Positions 1-5,733 of a stretch of 8,424 bases of DNA are shown here, one piece after another. Numbering within the stretch: the first letter of the stretch is position 1; every line of letters starts with the position of its first letter. The notes under the pieces are model-generated. The model was not told where the DNA came from, did no database searches, and worked only from the letters and a program-made list of their open reading frames with translations. Both the position numbers and the translations under genes were made by a program. The stretch is from an uncultured Ignavibacteria bacterium (lineage in GTDB: Bacteria > Bacteroidota > Ignavibacteria > Ignavibacteriales > Ignavibacteriaceae): NCBI GenBank assembly GCA_937996765.1, contig CALKUG010000275.1, positions 1 to 8,424 of the forward strand, given 5' to 3'.

Positions 1-213
1 CTCAATTTCTGCCTGCTTTATCAGGCAGTCTTTTTTGCGATAAGGCAGACCTGAAGGTTTGGTAATAAATTCAGCAATAAACCCACAATTGCTGCAACGC
101 ATTCCAAACCTCCGGTAGTTTTTATAAAAGTGGTCGTCGGATTTGTAGAATCCTCCCGGGTCTTCGCCTTTAGGAACATCGCGATAATCTTTTTTACAAT
201 TCGGACAAATCAT
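1..213 (-). CDS. Zinc-ribbon-like small protein, C-terminus off the window
   Basis: The reading frame opens with an ATG at 213-211 and has no stop through base 1, giving 71 residues before the window edge. It carries two Cys pairs, CPNC at residues 3-6 and CSNCG at residues 40-44, the usual arrangement of a four-cysteine zinc ribbon, with a charged and aromatic stretch between them (DPGGFYKSDDHFYKNYRR). The start overlaps the stop of the preceding gene as ATGA, and GGAG lies a short distance upstream (TTGGAGTTAAC), so it is translated with the early operon. Small zinc-ribbon proteins are common in phage early regions and can bind DNA, RNA or protein; no specific role can be assigned. Reality of the gene is well supported by frame, coupling and Cys pattern; the function is not. 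Confidence 0.75.
   Translation of the reverse strand, partial: MICPNCKKDYRDVPKGEDPGGFYKSDDHFYKNYRRFGMRCSNCGFIAEFITKPSGLPYRKKDCLIKQAEIE
9..36 (+). terminator. Terminator-like hairpin plus T-run, antisense to the genes
   Basis: Plus strand: CTGCCTG (9-15), a 6-base loop CTTTAT (16-21), CAGGCAG (22-28), then TCTTTTTT (29-36). This is a perfect 7-bp GC-containing stem followed by a T-run, the form of an intrinsic terminator reading rightward. It lies inside the minus-strand zinc-ribbon reading frame, and no plus-strand gene ends here, so it would act only on antisense transcription or on a gene beyond the left edge. It may also be chance within coding sequence. Confidence 0.3.
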
Positions 214-476
214 TTGTTAACTCCAATTCCAAAATTTATGAGATATGTACCCCCTTTTAATTGATTATTTAACGGTATAAAATCACTGCTAACATTCAAT
301 TTTTCAACGGATTGAAGCAGAGATAATTTTGCTTTGCTTATGCGATTCAAACGCCCATGCTTGTAATGTGATATATCTTGTTTTGTAATACCATTAGAAA
401 GAAGATATTTCTCCTTTAAAGCACAAAGCCCTGTGTTTTCCAGGGCTTCTGTGTTATATGGAATTCTTCCAAGCAT
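210..476 (-). CDS. Unknown 88-residue early protein
   Basis: I do not recognise this protein. It begins 2 bases after the Gam stop codon and ends in an ATGA overlap with the zinc-ribbon gene, so it is very likely a real member of the operon. The middle (about residues 20-60: KEKYLLSNGITKQDISHYKHGR and on to LSLLQSVEKLNVS) loosely follows the pattern of a Cro/C1 helix-turn-helix (a 'gIt..dIs.y..Gr' recognition segment, then a leucine-rich helix ending in 'L.VS'). The match is weak and the first helix is not clear, so a DNA-binding role is only a suggestion. The C-terminal 25 residues are Gly/Asn-rich with no visible motif. No clear Shine-Dalgarno precedes the ATG; translation may depend on coupling to gam. 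Confidence 0.7.
   Translation of the reverse strand: MLGRIPYNTEALENTGLCALKEKYLLSNGITKQDISHYKHGRLNRISKAKLSLLQSVEKLNVSSDFIPLNNQLKGGTYLINFGIGVNK
426..448. repeat. 8-bp perfect inverted repeat in the 88-residue gene
   Basis: AAGCCCTG (426-433), 7 bases, CAGGGCTT (441-448). The transcript hairpin would start about 28 bases downstream of the ATG of the minus-strand gene that begins at 476. No T-run follows on either strand, so it is not a simple terminator. It could slow ribosomes or be chance. Confidence 0.4.
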
Positions 477-478
477 AG

Positions 479-1012
479 CTATTTTACGTCTTCCGGAGTG
501 ATGCTGTTTGTTTCAATAAAGAAGTTATCAACCTCTTCTATGGTTACTCCAATTAGTCTCGCGTCGTCGAGTTTGATCACTTCGTTTTGTATATCGTCTT
601 TTAAGGCCTCTTTGTTTATTTCTTCCTTTGTTTTGATGTAGGAAGCGAATTTTTTGCCTTTGGTACGGATATTCTCAAGAACGTTTTCCCAGGTGAATTT
701 TTTCATTTTAGAAAGTTTTTTGGATAACCGGAATCCAATTCTTCCATGGAGAACATCTATACTTCTTTTTTTATCGGCAAAGTATTTTGTTTTGTTCTCC
801 TCGGCAAACAATTCAATATTGGATTCTAATGAGAGTTTGCGTTCATTAAGCGCGGTGAGGTCCGGTGTGTAATCCATCTCCAGCTTTGTTCTTTTTACGT
901 TTAGTTCAGCTGTTTTTTCTTCGAGCTCTGCTTTTACAATTTTGTACTCTGCCAAAGAGGTATTGAGATCATCGAGTGTTTTTAAGGTAGTAACCTTAAC
1001 TAATTTTGCCAT
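479..1012 (-). CDS. gam: Mu Gam-like host-nuclease inhibitor (DNA-end-binding protein)
   Basis: The 177-residue product matches the Mu Gam family (PF07352) in length and layout: a long charged coiled-coil N-terminal half (about residues 15-75, rich in E, K and L), then the conserved core LHGRIGFR (88-95), a helix starting WENVLENIRTKG (108-119) and the KTKEEINKEAL element (127-137). Mu Gam is a relative of the eukaryotic Ku proteins; it binds double-stranded DNA ends and shields phage DNA from RecBCD/AddAB-type exonucleases. In Mu it lies in the early operon behind A and B, and here too it follows the transposase, three small genes downstream. The ATG is preceded by TAAGGAC about 8 bases upstream. 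The C-terminal tail (150-177) is acidic. Recognition rests on motif pattern, not on a database search. Confidence 0.88.
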   Translation of the reverse strand: MAKLVKVTTLKTLDDLNTSLAEYKIVKAELEEKTAELNVKRTKLEMDYTPDLTALNERKLSLESNIELFAEENKTKYFADKKRSIDVLHGRIGFRLSKKLSKMKKFTWENVLENIRTKGKKFASYIKTKEEINKEALKDDIQNEVIKLDDARLIGVTIEEVDNFFIETNSITPEDVK

Positions 1013-1024
1013 TGTATTGGGTCC

Positions 1025-1339
1025 TTAATTGAGTGAATATGGTGTAGTTGTTGCATCCCCGATTTCACGGGTACGCAGATAAAAAAGCGTGTCACGTAGT
1101 TGGGTAAGCATGTAGTGATAAAACTGTAGTTCTACACGCTTCTTCTCATTGCCTTCCTGTGCTATAAACTTGTTAAGCCGTTGGTGATACAAATCAATAG
1201 CTTCAAATTCATTGTTACAACTTGTGTTGTCAAAGGCGTGTTGAATCAAATCTTTCATTGTAAATAGCTCCGGATTGCTTACATCAATACGATTGTTTGT
1301 TTTGCGGACTGTTACTTTTTTTACATTAACGTTGCTCAT
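1025..1339 (-). CDS. Unknown 104-residue early protein
   Basis: I do not recognise this protein. It starts 14 bases inside the end of the GemA-like gene (GGGAGT lies about 8 bases before the ATG) and ends 12 bases before gam, so it is placed as an operon member. The first 20 residues are basic (VKKVTVRKTNNR). The middle is predicted helical and acidic (MKDLIQHAFDNTSCNNEFEAIDLYHQRLNKFI), and a second helix-rich part follows (VELQFYHYMLTQLRDTLFYLRTREIG), ending in a short polar tail. There is no Cys pair, Walker motif or membrane segment. It may be a small nucleic-acid or protein-binding accessory factor, but nothing in the sequence settles this. Confidence 0.75.
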   Translation of the reverse strand: MSNVNVKKVTVRKTNNRIDVSNPELFTMKDLIQHAFDNTSCNNEFEAIDLYHQRLNKFIAQEGNEKKRVELQFYHYMLTQLRDTLFYLRTREIGDATTTPYSLN

Positions 1340-1814
1340 TACGTGACTCCCATTTTTCTAAACGTTGTATTATGTAGTGTGCTTCTGATTTAGTTAATGT
1401 AAGTGCTGAACACGGACGATTGATTGCCTTTTTGATAAAGGTTTTTAAACCCTTTTTAGAAAGATTAAGCTTGTACATTAACCTATAAATTTTGAAGAGC
1501 TGTGGCTTTGAGAGTAATTCATATTTTTTATACTCGAAGGAAACGCCTTTTTTTATGAGGTCTAAAACAAACTGCGCAATATCATAGCTCTTAACTAAGG
1601 CGATTGCTACTTTCAGATCCGCAATAGTTAATGCCTTTGATGTTTCTACTCCCATTCGTTTCATCAAAAACAACCGTTTATACTCTTCTAAGTTTTTTGC
1701 ATTTACACTCCAGTTCCACTGTATAAAGTTATCTCGCATTGCGTTATGCAATTCCATTCTCCACTTCTTTAATTCACTAAGGTGCTCACTGTGGTTCTCC
1801 GCTGCTGAACACAT
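1326..1814 (-). CDS. GemA / Mu gp16-like (DUF1018) early protein
   Basis: The C-terminal part (about residues 100-155) follows the pattern I associate with the GemA/DUF1018 family (PF06252): LLSKPQLFKIYRLMYKL (a 'Q..kIy.L..~L' helix), a middle helix LKTFIKKAINR, then LTLTKSEAHYIIQRLEKW (a 'LT..EA..vI..L' helix). In Mu, GemA (gp16) is an early protein that modulates host gene expression and DNA supercoiling; its mechanism is poorly known. The N-terminal 95 residues are helical, with a Trp-rich patch (FIQWNW, 30-35), and are not recognisable. A strong GGAGGT six bases before the ATG fixes the start. The gene begins 2 bases after the coiled-coil gene stops and overlaps the next by 14 bases. Family assignment is moderate; existence is nearly certain. 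Confidence 0.65.
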   Translation of the reverse strand: MCSAAENHSEHLSELKKWRMELHNAMRDNFIQWNWSVNAKNLEEYKRLFLMKRMGVETSKALTIADLKVAIALVKSYDIAQFVLDLIKKGVSFEYKKYELLSKPQLFKIYRLMYKLNLSKKGLKTFIKKAINRPCSALTLTKSEAHYIIQRLEKWESRNEQR

Positions 1815-1816
1815 GG

Positions 1817-2152
1817 CTATACCTCCATTCCTTTTTCCCTAAGTAGCTCAATAAGTACCTCGCGTTTGCCAAGTAACAGCGGCAGTTCTTCATCAAGCCG
1901 TTTGGTGGTTATTTTAATTTCCTTCAGCTCGATGTCAATCTTTTCACAAATCTGTTTTTTATCGTGCTTAAGCCCTTGGGTTTTTACTTTTATTACTGTA
2001 GCTGCTTTTCTGTTTTCGGCAACTGTGTTATTAATTCGGGTTAGTTTTGCCTTAAGGGATTTTACTTCGGGGTCAACTATTTTGTTGTACTCTTTTTGTT
2101 GTACTTCGGGCTTTGCTTCCCAAATCTTTTTTACAGTGGTTTGTACGTCCAT
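1817..2152 (-). CDS. Small coiled-coil protein of unknown role
   Basis: The 111-residue product is highly charged and predicted almost entirely helical: from about residue 30 to the end (VKSLKAKLTRINNTVAENRKAATVIK and KKQICEKIDIELKEIKITTKRLDEELPLLLGKREVLIELLREKG) it has heptad-like spacing of L/I/V, which suggests a coiled coil. I do not recognise a family. It is the first gene after the transposase, separated by 38 bases, the largest gap in the early operon; AAAAGGATAG precedes the ATG. In Mu this position holds the B gene, a target-DNA ATPase, but this protein has no P-loop and is far too short to be MuB. It could be a structural or adaptor partner of neighbouring proteins; that is a guess from position only. 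Confidence 0.75.
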   Translation of the reverse strand: MDVQTTVKKIWEAKPEVQQKEYNKIVDPEVKSLKAKLTRINNTVAENRKAATVIKVKTQGLKHDKKQICEKIDIELKEIKITTKRLDEELPLLLGKREVLIELLREKGMEV

Positions 2153-2190
2153 GATTCTATCTCTATCCTTTTGTTGATTTGAAATACTGG

Positions 2191-4038
2191 TTATTCGTCT
2201 TCTTCTATATCAAAAATGTTTATGCCGGTGTTTTCTGTAGGGGCATTGCTGTATTCTTCATAAAAATCCGGCTCGTAATTGCTTACGCTAATCTCCTCAA
2301 ACATTGACCTTGAAAGTTCACTATCATTCTGATCCATTGCGTTTTGAGGTGGGGTTATGTCGCTCATTTCCTCATCGCGTTTCCTCACGAGTTGCGATTT
2401 CTTACGCTCGTACCGTTCAACTTTGCTTTGTATTTTGTTTATGTAGTTAAGTTTATCAGCACTGCTTGTAAATTCGTAAGCTCTCATATCCGCGCATGTT
2501 GTAAGTTTTGTGTAACCGGAATACAATACACCACGGTAAATGTTGGTGGGATCGAGGAAAAGTGTAAGTGCCCTGGTCTGATGCGAATACATTGCAACCT
2601 TTTCGATTTCATCTACTATTAATTCAAGGTTCACAAGCCCGTATTTTACTTTTACCATGTTGTTTTTTAAAGTTACCGGTATGCGTTCTGCGAAATGGTA
2701 GGCGAGTATTTCGGTATCAATTACCCTGGGTTTATAGGTGCTAAATGCACTGGTGAAAGCATCGGTTACTGTTGTAGGCCGATTAATATTTATTGGGTGC
2801 TTGTGATCATATCCGGGATGATAAAAAATAGTACGCGGTCTATTATTATATTCATCTTCCATCCAATTATGGATCTTGCCTGCGAGCTCGCGAAATGTTA
2901 GCACAGGAGCCGGTGATGTTAAGTGTAAATCGGGTTTACGTGATTGTGCCGGGTTAGGGCTGTAAGATTCCTGGAACGAGCTTAGTTCATCCTTAAATGT
3001 TTTAAAAAATCGTTCTAATTTCCCTTTCCCTTGTGGGGAGTAAGGTTTTGCATTTACGATTGGGTTGTAAATTCCGGTGTTTGTTGCCCGGGCGTGGTGT
3101 GTATATATGCCGGTAATAAAATCAAATACATCTTTGTTATTAAACTCACTTCCATTATCCAAATACCATTGTTTAGGTAAGCCGTATTCTTTTATAACCT
3201 TTGCCATTAGGCGTTTTACATCGTGCCCGCTAACGCTATGGGCACAAATCATGTAACCTACTATGTAACCGGTCTTTTGGTCCATAAAGCAAAGGGCATA
3301 AGCCGTTGAAGCTTTGAAGCGTTGGCTTTTCCACTTTTTAATGTCGGTTCGTTTTAACTCTTCCAACTCCGCATTTATTTTATCACGCTCGCTATCTTGT
3401 ATGTAGGTAAAATCTATTTTGTGAGCATCACCGATAACAACGTCTAAGAAGTTTTCTATTTCACCCCAATTATCGCGGCGAAGGCGTGGGAAATAGTTTT
3501 GTTGAAAGTCTTTGCGGTAATGTAAATATGAGTGTGTTCCGGAGAGCTCACGCGCCCAGGCGTATGCAAGATGGTGTGGTACTGCTATACCAAGTTCTTT
3601 TTCAACGCGGTACTTTGTTAATTGTACGTTTTGCTGTGCATTACTTAGGAATATTTGTTTGAAGGTATCATAAACAATGGGGGCGTAATCGCTTATAATT
3701 TTCCGCGACTTCCCTTTATCTGCCCTACTTGAGATTTCCTTGTATTTGTTATTTAAAAACCGATACAACTTGAAATACTCAAGCCCAAGCTCTTCAGCTA
3801 TTTTCCTAACATTAGGTTTCTGATCAGCGAGCTGAAAGCGTTTATCGGCAACTAAATCACCAATTTTGAGTATTACTTCTGCGGTAAAATAGTTTTTCCC
3901 ACGTTCGGTTTTTTCCTTTTTGGCTTTTGGCTTTTCGGGTACATTACTTACTATGTGCGGTAAAGTTGCCACCGGCAGTTGTACATTTTGTATTGGTTCA
4001 ACACCTGGTGCTTGTAGAGGTGTTTGATAATATATCAT
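2191..4038 (-). CDS. MuA-type DDE transposase
   Basis: The 615-residue protein is close to the length of Mu A (663). The N-terminal part (about 45-165) is basic and helical and is the likely DNA-end-binding region, with a helix-turn-helix-like piece VRKIAEELGLEYFKLYRFL (77-95). The catalytic RNase-H-fold core runs from about 195 to 355. Its first Asp is in VIGDAHKIDF (D204, perhaps D209), the second is D294 in YLDNGSEFNN, and the Glu is E342 in SPQGKGKLERFFKTF, giving a D294-E342 spacing typical of Mu and rve integrase-core enzymes. A beta-barrel-like region follows (about 435-500), then a Lys/Arg-rich coil (536-556) and an acidic tail ending EEDE. Such enzymes nick phage ends and join them to target DNA for replicative transposition. 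The ATG overlaps the previous stop as ATGA. All three catalytic residues are present and the frame is intact, so it is probably active. Confidence 0.93.
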   Translation of the reverse strand: MIYYQTPLQAPGVEPIQNVQLPVATLPHIVSNVPEKPKAKKEKTERGKNYFTAEVILKIGDLVADKRFQLADQKPNVRKIAEELGLEYFKLYRFLNNKYKEISSRADKGKSRKIISDYAPIVYDTFKQIFLSNAQQNVQLTKYRVEKELGIAVPHHLAYAWARELSGTHSYLHYRKDFQQNYFPRLRRDNWGEIENFLDVVIGDAHKIDFTYIQDSERDKINAELEELKRTDIKKWKSQRFKASTAYALCFMDQKTGYIVGYMICAHSVSGHDVKRLMAKVIKEYGLPKQWYLDNGSEFNNKDVFDFITGIYTHHARATNTGIYNPIVNAKPYSPQGKGKLERFFKTFKDELSSFQESYSPNPAQSRKPDLHLTSPAPVLTFRELAGKIHNWMEDEYNNRPRTIFYHPGYDHKHPININRPTTVTDAFTSAFSTYKPRVIDTEILAYHFAERIPVTLKNNMVKVKYGLVNLELIVDEIEKVAMYSHQTRALTLFLDPTNIYRGVLYSGYTKLTTCADMRAYEFTSSADKLNYINKIQSKVERYERKKSQLVRKRDEEMSDITPPQNAMDQNDSELSRSMFEEISVSNYEPDFYEEYSNAPTENTGINIFDIEEDE

Positions 4039-4739
4039 AGCAGACCTTGCAGTTTATTTATAACGTCAATAAATTTTCCAATGGAGCGATACATTTCTTC
4101 TTGCTCTTCTTTGGGAATAGGCAAGTTATAGGGTGTAAAAGCTTCGGTAAACTTCTTTAATGGCTTTAGCATTTTGGCGACCGAAACTTGCATTTTCTCT
4201 TTATCTGTTTCGGGGGCTTTTGGTTCTGCGGTTTCAGATTCCTGTTCAGGTAACACCAATAAATTTTTTATTTGTTTTACCGTTAGCTCACCTAACTCTT
4301 CTGCGTTAAGAACTGTGCCTGCAGGTAATTGCAGTGCACCTGTTCGTGCTAACTCGGCAAGATTTTCAGGTTCTAATTCTGCAAGCAATTCGAGTTTTAA
4401 GGTCCCTAATGCCAATAAAAGTGTAAGGTGTGGGAAATCATCTGAGCAAAGCTCAATGCGATTGGCAAAGGTATTATGTACAAATTGCTCAAATGCCTTG
4501 GCAATCCGAAAGTACCTCCGGTATGATCTTGGCTCAACATGAAACTCTGCTTTAATTAAATCCATGTTGCTATCGTAACCGCGGTAACGGTACAACTCCC
4601 AATCGGTTGCCTTTTTTATGGCAATTGCTTGCATAATGGTTCCGAGTTGGAACATTTGCTTAAGGATTTGCAATTGTTTTTTTGCCTGTTTTTCATTTTG
4701 CGGAGTATCAGTTTTACTAATTAATTGCAAAGTGCTCAT
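4035..4739 (-). CDS. Unknown 234-residue protein just upstream of the transposase
   Basis: The frame is open to an ATG at 4784, but I choose the ATG at 4739: GGAGG lies 7 bases before it and the ATG overlaps the stop of the preceding small gene (ATGA). The protein has a Lys/Gln-rich helix (about 12-45), then WELYRYRGYDSNMDLIKAEFHVEPRSYRRYFRIAKAFEQF (47-86), which resembles the 'cell-like body, helix-turn-helix, RxA' layout of DUF3102 or ParB-like phage proteins. Leucine-rich helices follow (104-132) with a segment NAEELGELTVKQIKNLLVLP (145-164). An acidic, proline-containing linker (165-182) leads to a C-terminal helical piece. There is no Walker A or B motif, so it is not a MuB ATPase. Its stop overlaps the transposase ATG by ATGA, so the two are made together. 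A role as DNA-binding or target-site partner of the transposase is inferred from position only. Confidence 0.8.
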   Translation of the reverse strand: MSTLQLISKTDTPQNEKQAKKQLQILKQMFQLGTIMQAIAIKKATDWELYRYRGYDSNMDLIKAEFHVEPRSYRRYFRIAKAFEQFVHNTFANRIELCSDDFPHLTLLLALGTLKLELLAELEPENLAELARTGALQLPAGTVLNAEELGELTVKQIKNLLVLPEQESETAEPKAPETDKEKMQVSVAKMLKPLKKFTEAFTPYNLPIPKEEQEEMYRSIGKFIDVINKLQGLL

Positions 4740-4897
4740 TGATTTCCTCCGGTTATACAAAGATTTCTGAAATTTAGGCCACAAATGGCCTCAACTTCAA
4801 GTTTAAAGGGTTGCAAAAAGTTGCGAAAAGAAGCTGTATTAAGCGTTTTTTTCGGTAGTTCAAACTTTAATAGTTTAAGAAGTTTAGAACAATTCAT
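4736..4897 (-). CDS. Small 53-residue basic protein, tightly overlapped on both sides
   Basis: The frame runs further upstream (ATG at 4936), but the ATG at 4897 fits better: it gives a 14-base overlap with the end of the CII-like gene and is preceded by GAGGGACAGC. The product (MNCSKLLKLLKFELPKKTL to NLCITGGNQ) is basic and hydrophobic with three Cys, with no recognisable domain and no clear membrane segment. Its stop overlaps the next ATG (CAATGA), and its last codons supply the GGAGG ribosome-binding site for that gene. It fills what would otherwise be a 144-base gap in a tightly packed operon. It may be a small effector or mainly a coupling leader for the 234-residue protein. A hairpin AGGCCA-CAAA-TGGCCT (4776-4791) lies within it, about 40 bases before the next start. 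Confidence 0.6.
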   Translation of the reverse strand: MNCSKLLKLLKFELPKKTLNTASFRNFLQPFKLEVEAICGLNFRNLCITGGNQ

Positions 4898-5375
4898 GCT
4901 GTCCCTCGCTTGTTTTTTTGCAGTAGCTGCTAACACTTGCCGCCTCTTCCATCACTGCAAATAATTTATCCTGTACCTCTTGTAAACTTTGTTTGGTTGG
5001 AGCTTCAAAAAAGGTTTTTAGTGCTTGCAGTGATGCAAGTGTTTTTTCGTTGTATTCCTGTTGTAGGGTTAGTTCATCGCGTTTGCTCTCCCGCCACTTA
5101 GGTACTTTTACAAGCAAAAACCCACATTGGTTAGCAAGGTGGCGTAAAATGGTATAATCCTTGGTAAGGTGCATTAACGGGAGCAAACTTTCTAAATAGA
5201 ACTTTCCTTCGCCCGGAATGCACATTTTGTACAAATGGTTAACGCCTAACATTAAGTATTCTGCTATTTGATCAATACTGTAATGCTTGTTTTGGTGCAC
5301 AGTTTTATAGAGTGCATCCATTAACCTGTTACCCATTCCAAAATGGTGTTGAATTTTTAATTGTTTGTTTTTCAT
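4884..5375 (-). CDS. CII (CP76)-like phage regulatory protein
   Basis: The 163-residue product has, at residues 28-92, the layout I associate with the phage regulatory protein CII/CP76 family (PF06892): YSIDQIAEYLMLGVNHLYKMCIPGEG is a helix-turn-helix-like unit ('iA..Lg.s.n.LY.k..p'), then LESLLPLMHLTKDYTILRHLANQCGFLLVKVP, the characteristic 'l..l..lT.D..IL..LA..cGf.lv.vP'. The C-terminal half (95-150) is acidic and helical, with a Leu-rich stretch. Proteins of this family act as early transcription regulators in temperate phages, deciding between lysis and lysogeny; the exact function is seldom tested. The ATG is overlapped by the stop of the frame-B small reading frame upstream (ATGA) and has no Shine-Dalgarno of its own, so it may rely on coupling. 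A plus-strand 6-bp hairpin with T-run at 5024-5047 lies inside it and is probably incidental. Confidence 0.65.
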   Translation of the reverse strand: MKNKQLKIQHHFGMGNRLMDALYKTVHQNKHYSIDQIAEYLMLGVNHLYKMCIPGEGKFYLESLLPLMHLTKDYTILRHLANQCGFLLVKVPKWRESKRDELTLQQEYNEKTLASLQALKTFFEAPTKQSLQEVQDKLFAVMEEAASVSSYCKKTSEGQHELF

Positions 5376-5481
5376 TGCTTCAAAACTTTCTCAAAAGTTT
5401 TAATTGCATCCGAATAATTTTTGGGGCATATTTCGGAAGCAGCTTTTTCATTAATAAAAAAAGGATAAAATTTAGGCGCAT
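5372..5481 (-). CDS. Candidate small gene read through a -1 frameshift (uncertain)
   Basis: Between the Cro/Ner-like gene and the CII-like gene lie two overlapping minus-strand frames. One starts at an ATG (5481-5479, inside the end of the Cro/Ner-like gene) and would end at TGA 5382-5380 after 33 residues (MRLNFILFLLMKK...). The other has no ATG but reads INEKAASEICPKNYSDAIKT... to VLKQ and ends at TGA 5374-5372, overlapping the next ATG as ATGA. They meet at T TTT TTA (5461-5455), in phase with the first frame. This is the canonical -1 slippery heptamer, and a -1 shift there would give a 36-residue product. A true indel in the 7-base T-run of the sequence, or coincidence, would explain the same picture. 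I saw no strong downstream stimulatory hairpin. Function unknown. Confidence 0.35.
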
Positions 5482-5663
5482 TTACGTGTATGCCCGTTTA
5501 TAGAGTTACGTAGTATTTCGAGTATGGCCTCTTGCATCTTAGGTGATTTGCGTTTACCGCTAAGTACCATACAGATGTATGCCCTGCTTGTACCTAATCT
5601 ACGGGCAAGTTCGGCCTGATTGATAAGTTTTTTTGTTTCTATCGGTAATTTGTTGGATTTCAT
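5472..5663 (-). CDS. Cro/Ner-like helix-turn-helix regulator
   Basis: The 63-residue protein is little more than one helix-turn-helix of the Cro/C1 type: NQAELARRLGTSRAYICMVLSGKRKSP (15-41), where QAELARRLG is the positioning helix, TSRAYICMVL the recognition helix and SGKRKSP the usual following turn. One more helix follows (KMQEAILEILRN). It is the first gene of the leftward early operon and is divergent from the S24 repressor across 95 bp. In Mu and lambda this position belongs to Ner or Cro, which turn down both repressor and early transcription once the lytic cycle starts. Its likely operators are the dyads in 5691-5760. No clear Shine-Dalgarno precedes the ATG. Size, motif and position agree well; Mu Ner itself belongs to a somewhat different helix-turn-helix family, so 'Ner-like' refers to role, not descent. 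Confidence 0.85.
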   Translation of the reverse strand: MKSNKLPIETKKLINQAELARRLGTSRAYICMVLSGKRKSPKMQEAILEILRNSINGHTRKCA

Positions 5664-5690
5664 AGCAAGTCCATTTTTTAATATAAAATT

Positions 5691-5708
5691 AGTTAACCTG
5701 TGCTAACT
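5691..5708. promoter_or_regulatory. Dyad AGTTA-N8-TAACT, candidate operator
   Basis: The arms AGTTA (5691-5695) and TAACT (5704-5708) are perfect inverted copies across 8 bases; one further pair (C5697 with G5702) also matches. The sequence differs from the two TAATG-N6-CATTA dyads beside it. It lies over the candidate -7 element and start site of the leftward early promoter, about 28 bases before the Cro/Ner-like ATG. Binding there would block that promoter. Which protein binds it is not shown; the Cro/Ner-like protein is a candidate. Confidence 0.45.
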
Positions 5709-5733
5709 TAATGAATTTTCATTATACAGTCAA
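5703..5733 (-). promoter_or_regulatory. Candidate leftward early promoter (Bacteroidota type)
   Basis: On the minus strand TTG (5733-5731) is followed after 20 bases by TAAGTTAG (5710-5703). This resembles the Bacteroidota primary-sigma promoter (-33 TTG, about 19-21 bases, -7 TAnnTTTG), with one mismatch in the -7 element. Transcription would start near 5697, about 34 bases before the Cro/Ner-like ATG. Both the central TAATG-N6-CATTA dyad and the AGTTA-N8-TAACT dyad lie on it, as expected for a repressed promoter. The region is AT-rich, so a chance match is possible. Confidence 0.4.
5709..5724. promoter_or_regulatory. Operator candidate 1: TAATG-N6-CATTA
   Basis: A 16-bp dyad with 7-bp perfect arms, TAATGAA (5709-5715) and TTCATTA (5718-5724). 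Its outer pentamers TAATG and CATTA are spaced by 6 bases, identical to the second dyad 32 bp further right. It sits between the -33 and -7 elements of the candidate early promoter. It is a likely binding site for the S24 repressor, the Cro/Ner-like protein, or both. Confidence 0.55.

Noticed and set aside
1866..2177. 103-residue plus-strand hydrophobic, Ser-rich frame
   Set aside because: It is a mirror of the charged coiled-coil gene; the Ser/Phe richness follows from Lys/Glu codons on the other strand.
4174..4542. 122-residue plus-strand frame
   Set aside because: It is Ser/Ala/Asn-rich and lies entirely opposite the coupled 234-residue gene; no promoter or start signal is seen.
4740..4784. 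Upstream ATG extension (MWPKF...) of the 234-residue gene
   Set aside because: The ATG at 4739 has a GGAGG site and an ATGA overlap with the preceding stop, while the upstream ATG has neither.
5024..5047. CTTGCA-GTGA-TGCAAG hairpin followed by a T-run on the plus strand
   Set aside because: It is a short 6-bp stem within the CII-like coding region and faces the wrong way for the operon; no plus-strand gene would need it.
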